From Bacteroidota bacterium (GTDB taxonomy: Bacteria > Bacteroidota > Bacteroidia > Flavobacteriales > Schleiferiaceae), in contig QQUU01000082.1 of the NCBI GenBank assembly GCA_003385605.1, forward strand, positions 62,001 to 126,000: 64,000 nt of DNA, written 5' to 3'. Both the position numbers and the translations under genes were made by a program. Of the stretch, positions 59,334 through 64,000 are shown piece after piece; position 1 is the first letter of the stretch, and every line of letters starts with the position of its first letter. The notes under the pieces are model-generated. The model was not told where the DNA came from, made no database searches, and saw only the letters and a program-made list of their open reading frames with translations.

Positions 59334-60455
59334 ATGGCAAAACGCGATTTCTACGACGTATTGGGAGTGAGCAAAAGCTCAAGCCAAGACGAGATTAAGA
59401 AAGCTTACCGCAAGGTAGCCTTGAAGTATCACCCGGATAGAAACCCGGACGATAAGGAGGCCGAAGACAAATTCAAAGAAGCCGCAGAGGCGTACGATGT
59501 CCTTGGTAATGAGGAGAAGCGTCGTAAATACGACCAGTTCGGTCACCAAGCATTTGGCGCGGGTGCCGGCGGCGGTGGGTTCCACGGCAACATGAACGAC
59601 ATCTTCGATATGTTCGGAGACATCTTCGGTGGCGGCGGTGGCGGATTCGGTGGTGGATTCGGCGGATTCGGCGGCGGCGGTCAAAGACGCCAGACCAAAG
59701 GCTCGAACCTACGCATCAAGGTGAAGATGACCTTGGAGGAAATTGCCGATGGCGTTGAGAAAAAGATCAAAATTCGTCGCGCTAAGGTTGCCGACGGCGT
59801 AACGTTCAAGACGTGTACCACTTGTAACGGTGCAGGTCAGGTACAACAAGTGACCAATACTATTTTGGGACAGATGCGCACTGCTGCAACCTGTTCGACA
59901 TGTAACGGCGCGGGTAAAATCGTAGACCAAAAGCCAAGCGGAGTTGGTTCAGACGGACTTGAGCGTAAAGAGGAAGTCGTTGCAGTTAAGATTCCAGCCG
60001 GCGTACAAGACGGCATGCAATTGCGTGTCGGAGGTAAAGGGAATGACGCATTAGGCGGGGTGCCTGGAGACCTCATTGTACTCATTGAAGAAGTACCTCA
60101 CGAATCTTTGACTAGAGACGGCGAGAACTTGCATTACGAATTAACGATGAGCTTCCCTGAGGCTGCACTCGGCACCAGTGTTGAGATCCCTACCGTAAGT
60201 GGCATGGTTAAGATCAATATTGACAAGGGCACACAGCCGGGTAAAATCCTTCGATTGAAAAATAAAGGCTTACCAAGTGTTCAAGGATACGGACGCGGAG
60301 ATCAACTCATACATATCAACGTTTGGGTACCGAAGAACCTGAGCAACGACGAGAAGAAGTCATTAGAAAAACTAAAAGAGAGCAAGAACTTTGAACCTAA
60401 TCCAGGAAAGTCTGATAAGGGCTTCTTCGATAGAGTCAAAGAGATGTTCTCATAA
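59334..60455 (+). CDS. dnaJ: DnaJ with a half-size zinc domain
   Basis: J-domain cochaperone that delivers clients to DnaK. The 373 residues have the J domain (1-70, HPD at 33-35), a long Gly/Phe-rich linker (about 75-117), the central domain and the C-terminal peptide-binding domains (about 200-350; MQLRVGGKGND, LIVLIEEVPHE). Canonical DnaJ has four CxxCxGxG motifs that bind two zinc ions; here only two remain, CTTCNGAG (161-168) and CSTCNGAG (187-194), about 18 residues apart. One zinc could still be held. The shortened domain is in frame with no sign of assembly damage. Confidence 0.95.
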   Translation: MAKRDFYDVLGVSKSSSQDEIKKAYRKVALKYHPDRNPDDKEAEDKFKEAAEAYDVLGNEEKRRKYDQFGHQAFGAGAGGGGFHGNMNDIFDMFGDIFGGGGGGFGGGFGGFGGGGQRRQTKGSNLRIKVKMTLEEIADGVEKKIKIRRAKVADGVTFKTCTTCNGAGQVQQVTNTILGQMRTAATCSTCNGAGKIVDQKPSGVGSDGLERKEEVVAVKIPAGVQDGMQLRVGGKGNDALGGVPGDLIVLIEEVPHESLTRDGENLHYELTMSFPEAALGTSVEIPTVSGMVKINIDKGTQPGKILRLKNKGLPSVQGYGRGDQLIHINVWVPKNLSNDEKKSLEKLKESKNFEPNPGKSDKGFFDRVKEMFS

Positions 60456-60474
60456 CTGAGTATTTCATATCTTC

Positions 60475-60505
60475 AAACTCCTGTCCAATGCGACGGGAGT
60501 TTTTG
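60475..60505 (+). terminator. Terminator after dnaJ
   Basis: AAACTCCTGTC pairs with GACGGGAGTTT (one G-U) around a 6-nt loop and continues into TTTTT. Confidence 0.85.
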
Positions 60506-60551
60506 TACTACCCCCTGCCTAAACGAAGCTGTCAAGCCGAACAATGAACGT

Positions 60552-61454
60552 ATGATAAGAGCAGAAAATGTCACCAAACAGTATGGACCAAAGGTTGCAC
60601 TGGGCGGAATAAATTTGAACATTCCCAAAGGAAGTATTTATGGACTTCTTGGCCCAAACGGCGCCGGAAAGACTTCCTTTATTCGCATCATGAACCAGAT
60701 TACCGCACCGGATAGTGGTACGGTTTATTTCGGCAATAGGGAGCTGGCTCCAAACGATATTGCGCGCATCGGTTACCTTCCTGAAGAGCGCGGTTTGTAC
60801 AAAAAGATGAAAGTGGGTGAACAGGTGCTTTACCTAGCCAAGCTAAAGGGATTGAGTGCCGCAGAAGCCAAGAGCAGGGCCAAAGAATGGTTTGTTCGTC
60901 TAGAGATGGAAAGCTTCTGGGAGAAGAAGGTGGAAGATTTGAGCAAGGGTATGGCACAGAAGGTGCAGTTCGTGACTACGGTATTACACAAGCCGGAGCT
61001 GTTGATTTTCGATGAACCCTTCACCGGTTTTGACCCTATCAATACAAATTTGATCAAGAAAGAAATTAAGCGACTAAACCAGGAAGGTGCCACGGTGATT
61101 TTCTCCACGCACCGCATGGAGAGTGTGGAAGAAATATGTGACCACATTGGCTTGATCAATAATGGCGAAGTGATGGTGGAAGGTCCACTATTGGACATTA
61201 GAAAGCACTACATGAACGGCACCTACGCATTTACCACAAAGGATGAGCAGGGTTTTGAAGGCAAGGATGTGCTAGAGCGTGATCACGTCCACACGGGATA
61301 CACGGCAACCATTAAGGCGAACGAATATCCTAGTGGATTGATTCAAGAATTGGCCAGTAAAAATCAATTGTTAGGCTTTGAAGAAGTACTGCCGAGTGTA
61401 AGCGACGTTTTTATTGATATCGTTCAAAACGGACCTAAACCGAAAGACTCATGA
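60552..61454 (+). CDS. ABC-2 type transporter ATPase (NatA-like)
   Basis: ATP-binding subunit of an exporter; relatives of this layout include sodium exporter NatAB. The 300 residues have Walker A LLGPNGAGKTSFIR, a variant signature LSKGMAQKVQF, Walker B LLIFDEPFTGFDP and the H-loop STHRMESVEE, followed by a C-terminal extension of about 85 residues (DUF4162-type). The gene starts 46 bp after the dnaJ terminator, so it needs its own promoter. The permease start overlaps the stop by 4 bp (ATGA). Confidence 0.92.
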   Translation: MIRAENVTKQYGPKVALGGINLNIPKGSIYGLLGPNGAGKTSFIRIMNQITAPDSGTVYFGNRELAPNDIARIGYLPEERGLYKKMKVGEQVLYLAKLKGLSAAEAKSRAKEWFVRLEMESFWEKKVEDLSKGMAQKVQFVTTVLHKPELLIFDEPFTGFDPINTNLIKKEIKRLNQEGATVIFSTHRMESVEEICDHIGLINNGEVMVEGPLLDIRKHYMNGTYAFTTKDEQGFEGKDVLERDHVHTGYTATIKANEYPSGLIQELASKNQLLGFEEVLPSVSDVFIDIVQNGPKPKDS

Positions 61455-62761
61455 ACAGCCCTATCCTACTGATTATACAACGTGAGTTTTTGACTCGCGT
61501 CCGCAAGAAGACCTTCCTCTTGATGACCTTGCTGGCGCCGGTATTGTTGGCAGCCGTAATGATTGTACCGGGACTTTTGGCATCAATGCCGGAAGAGGAT
61601 AAGACGATTCTCGTGTTGGACGAACCGTCCATCCTATTGCCTGAAGAAGGTACTTCGCAATTTGCACTGGACTATTTGAATCCGGGCGAATTCGATTTAG
61701 AATTGGCCAAGCAATTCCTAAGGGAAAGTGATAAAGATGCACTCTTGTATATCCCGGCTGGAAATGGCTGGGATCCTGATTTTATCAAGAGAAATATACT
61801 GCTCTACGGCAAGGAAGATATCGGTATAGACCTCCAACGCTTTATTGAACGTCAGCTGGAGGAAAAGATCAACAACCAAAAGCTCATTCAACAGGGCGTC
61901 GATCCTGAGGTAGTTACACAGACCAAAACGCAGGTGAGTGTGAAGAGCTTCACCTTGGGCGAAGAGGAAGGCAATGAAGAAACCAGCGCTACTCCATTAA
62001 AGATGGGACTGGGTTACATCGCCGGTATTCTGATTTACTTCTTCATCTTCTTCTATGCAGTTCAGGTGATGCGCGGAGTGATTGAAGAGAAAACCAGCCG
62101 CATTGTCGAAGTGATTATCTCAAGCGTGCGTCCTCGCCAACTGATGATGGGTAAAATCCTAGGTATCGGTCTAGTAGGTGTGGTCCAATTCCTAATCTGG
62201 GTCATCCTTTCTGGCACTATTTACACCGTGGTAAGCACCTTCATCTATCCAGAAATTTTCGCTCAGCAAGTCCCAATGGCCCCCGATGCACCGGACCTTA
62301 GCCAGGTTGATCAAGGAAACATATTCGCGATGATTAATAGTATCAACTTCCCAGTTGTATTGGGTGGTTTTGTATTCTATTTCTTCGGCGGGTACTTCCT
62401 CTACAGTGCACTTTTCGCGGCATTGGGATCGGCAATTGATCAAGAAGCCGACAGCCAACAATTTATGCTGCCTGTAACAGCCCCAATGATCATTGCCATT
62501 ACTACCGCGATGAATATTGTTCAAGATCCAAACGGACCTATGGCCTTTTGGATGAGTATGATTCCGCTGACCTCACCCATCTCTATGATGATACGCCTAC
62601 CGTTCGGTGTTCCGATCTGGCAAATGGCTTTAAGTGCGTCCTTGTTGATAGCAACATTTTTTGGTGTGGTGGCTCTTGCAGGAAAAATCTACAGAGTCGG
62701 TATATTGATGTACGGTAAAAAGGTGACGTGGAAGGAATTATTTAAATGGTTGAGGTACTAG
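61451..62761 (+). CDS. ABC-2 type permease (NatB-like)
   Basis: Membrane partner of the preceding ATPase. The 436 residues have one N-terminal helix (FLLMTLLAPVLLAAVMIV), a large extracytoplasmic domain (about 45-185) and five or six C-terminal helices, with the ABC-2 signature region EEKTSRIVEVIISSVRPRQL before the second helix. The substrate may be sodium, a drug or a lipid; the sequence does not decide. It overlaps the mscS-like gene by 16 bp. Confidence 0.9.
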   Translation: MNSPILLIIQREFLTRVRKKTFLLMTLLAPVLLAAVMIVPGLLASMPEEDKTILVLDEPSILLPEEGTSQFALDYLNPGEFDLELAKQFLRESDKDALLYIPAGNGWDPDFIKRNILLYGKEDIGIDLQRFIERQLEEKINNQKLIQQGVDPEVVTQTKTQVSVKSFTLGEEEGNEETSATPLKMGLGYIAGILIYFFIFFYAVQVMRGVIEEKTSRIVEVIISSVRPRQLMMGKILGIGLVGVVQFLIWVILSGTIYTVVSTFIYPEIFAQQVPMAPDAPDLSQVDQGNIFAMINSINFPVVLGGFVFYFFGGYFLYSALFAALGSAIDQEADSQQFMLPVTAPMIIAITTAMNIVQDPNGPMAFWMSMIPLTSPISMMIRLPFGVPIWQMALSASLLIATFFGVVALAGKIYRVGILMYGKKVTWKELFKWLRY

Positions 62762-63684
62762 AAAATATCCAGCAGTGGTTCGCTGACTTCTTGAGTTATA
62801 GAATTTGGGCGACCGATTTTTTCAGACTTTCTGTAAAAAGCCTGCTGCAGGTGCTATTGCTTCTCGCTTCTGCGCGTTATGGATTTTGGCTGCTGAACCG
62901 CATCATCATGCGGAGCAAAGCCGGCGAGCATTACGATGAAGGAAGACGTTACACCATCCTGCAGATTTCCAAATACATCATCTATACGGTGGTCATCGTC
63001 GTTGCCTTGGAAACGATAGGGGTAAAAGTAACAGCACTTCTCGCGGCATCCACAGCACTGTTTGTTGGTTTGGGCCTTGGTCTACAAGATGCCTTTAAGG
63101 ACCTCAGCTCAGGGGTTATTATACTCGTTGAGCGTACCTTGAGTGTTGGTGATATCATCCAATTGGAAAATCAAATTGGAAAAGTTGAAGCAGTTGGGTT
63201 GCGCACAACAACCGTTCGTACACGCGATGATATTTTAATCATTGTGCCCAATTCAAAATTGACCAACGAGACTGTTATTAACCTCACGCATAGCGAAGAG
63301 ACTACGCGCTTTTCACTCACTGTTAGCGTAGCCTTTGGGAGCGACACAGAGAAAGTAGCCAAGATCTTGTACGATATTGCGTCCAACCATCCACAGGCAG
63401 ACGATACAGAAGAACCCTTGGTGCTTCTAAAAGACTTTGGCGACAGCGCATTGATTTTTGAATTGAACTTTTATACCAAAGACCTCTTCTTCGTAGAAAA
63501 AATTAAAAGCGATCTGAGATTCGCTATCGACAAAGAGTTTTTCAAAAACCAGATCATCATCCCATTCCCGCAGCGTACCGTCTGGAAAGGACCGGAACGC
63601 GTTACACAATTTGGGAATGGCATAGTTGGTGCAGGAGAGATTATGCCGGACGATGACAGCGAAAGGGATAACGGGGCCGTTTAA
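62746..63684 (+). CDS. MscS family mechanosensitive channel
   Basis: Small-conductance channel that opens under membrane tension to relieve osmotic down-shock. The 312 residues have three predicted helices, the pore-lining one being LLAASTALFVGLGLGLQDAF with the Gly/Ala packing of TM3. The MscS beta domain follows (VGDIIQLENQIGKVEAVGLR, IIVPNSKLTNETVIN), then the alpha/beta domain and an acidic tail. Its start lies inside the upstream permease gene in another frame, suggesting translational coupling. Confidence 0.92.
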   Translation: MVEVLENIQQWFADFLSYRIWATDFFRLSVKSLLQVLLLLASARYGFWLLNRIIMRSKAGEHYDEGRRYTILQISKYIIYTVVIVVALETIGVKVTALLAASTALFVGLGLGLQDAFKDLSSGVIILVERTLSVGDIIQLENQIGKVEAVGLRTTTVRTRDDILIIVPNSKLTNETVINLTHSEETTRFSLTVSVAFGSDTEKVAKILYDIASNHPQADDTEEPLVLLKDFGDSALIFELNFYTKDLFFVEKIKSDLRFAIDKEFFKNQIIIPFPQRTVWKGPERVTQFGNGIVGAGEIMPDDDSERDNGAV

Positions 63685-63693
63685 AGAATTACT

Positions 63694-64000
63694 ATGAGTA
63701 AAATATTATTGATTGAAGACGAGGTAGCCATTCGCAGGGTACTAAAGAAAATCCTTCTCGAGGAAGATGCCAGCCATACCATTCATGAAGCGGAAGACGG
63801 TAAAATGGCCATTGAGACTTTCGGAGAAGGCGAATGGGATTTGGTTTTCTGTGATATCAAAATGCCCCACAAGGACGGTGTAGAGGTACTTGAGCATATG
63901 ATGAGCGTCAATCCAGACGTTCCCGTCATTATGATTTCTGGGCACGGAGATATCAATACCGCAGTAGATTGCTTGAAAAAAGGTGCGTACGATTACCTGC
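63694..64000 (+). CDS. Response regulator, probably sigma-54 dependent (3' end outside window)
   Basis: The first 102 residues form a receiver domain: acidic pair in LIEDEVAIRRVL, phospho-acceptor Asp in FCDIKMPHKDGVEVL, the Thr/Ser switch position in MISGHGDINTAVDCLKKGAY and the conserved Lys in LKKGAYDYL. The ISGHG motif and the spacing are typical of NtrC-family regulators with an AAA+ sigma-54 domain, which would lie beyond the window. The ATG at 63694 is 9 bp after the mscS-like stop. Confidence 0.85.
   Translation, partial: MSKILLIEDEVAIRRVLKKILLEEDASHTIHEAEDGKMAIETFGEGEWDLVFCDIKMPHKDGVEVLEHMMSVNPDVPVIMISGHGDINTAVDCLKKGAYDYL

Overview
The window looks like a chromosome segment of a free-living Bacteroidota bacterium, most likely in or near the Flavobacteriales. 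This rests on several lineage-typical genes (PorT/SprT, a TamL-like lipoprotein BamA homologue, DUF4290, DUF6702, two-subunit methylmalonyl-CoA mutase, an L17 with a charged C-terminal tail). Promoters match the Bacteroidota pattern TTG-N19..21-TAnnTTTG, and most starts lack a clear Shine-Dalgarno sequence. No tRNA, rRNA, CRISPR array, insertion sequence or prophage was seen. It is mostly core genome, and no stretch longer than about 250 bp is without a gene.

Layout. 1-3.4 kb: a partial aldo/keto reductase, an unrecognised exported protein and the GTPase typA. 3.5-9 kb (minus): an operon of an MsbA-like ABC exporter, a FtsB/DivIC-type division protein and both methylmalonyl-CoA mutase subunits. 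9-16.4 kb (mostly plus): menaquinone methyltransferase, porT, an EamA permease, an rRNA/tRNA methyltransferase (minus), a TamA-like outer membrane assembly protein, class I aldolase and accD. 16.4-21.3 kb (minus): creD and the trio DUF6702, HupE/UreJ-like and M1 metallopeptidase. 21.3-28.8 kb (plus): an Asp-box protein, a peptidase S51, two paralogous outer membrane proteins with different peptidoglycan-binding C-termini, then gpmI-map-methyltransferase. 28.9-36.7 kb (minus): a coiled-coil protein, a Nif3/DUF34 protein, rpsA, and the unit carA-eno-gltA.

36.75-53.5 kb (minus) is one continuous str-S10-spc-alpha supercluster of 32 genes, rpsL to rplQ. It includes fusA, secY, infA and rpoA and two short genes, rpmJ and rpmD. 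It lacks tuf, adk and map. A near-consensus promoter precedes rpsL and a hairpin with a T-tract follows rplQ, only 14 bp before carA; that hairpin has a possible alternative pairing partner. 53.7-58.6 kb (plus): uvrD/pcrA, DUF4290, murA and a TlpA-like thiol oxidoreductase. 58.7-60.5 kb: grpE-dnaJ behind a perfect 31-bp inverted repeat. 60.5-64 kb: an ABC-2 type exporter pair, an MscS channel and the start of a NtrC-type response regulator.

I found no convincing novel defence or mobile system. The more unusual items are the paired OmpA/SPOR outer membrane proteins, MurA with Asp in place of the catalytic Cys, DnaJ with half its zinc motifs, a mitochondrial-type citrate synthase, the rplQ-carA hairpin, overlapping divergent start codons, and the perfect inverted repeat before grpE.
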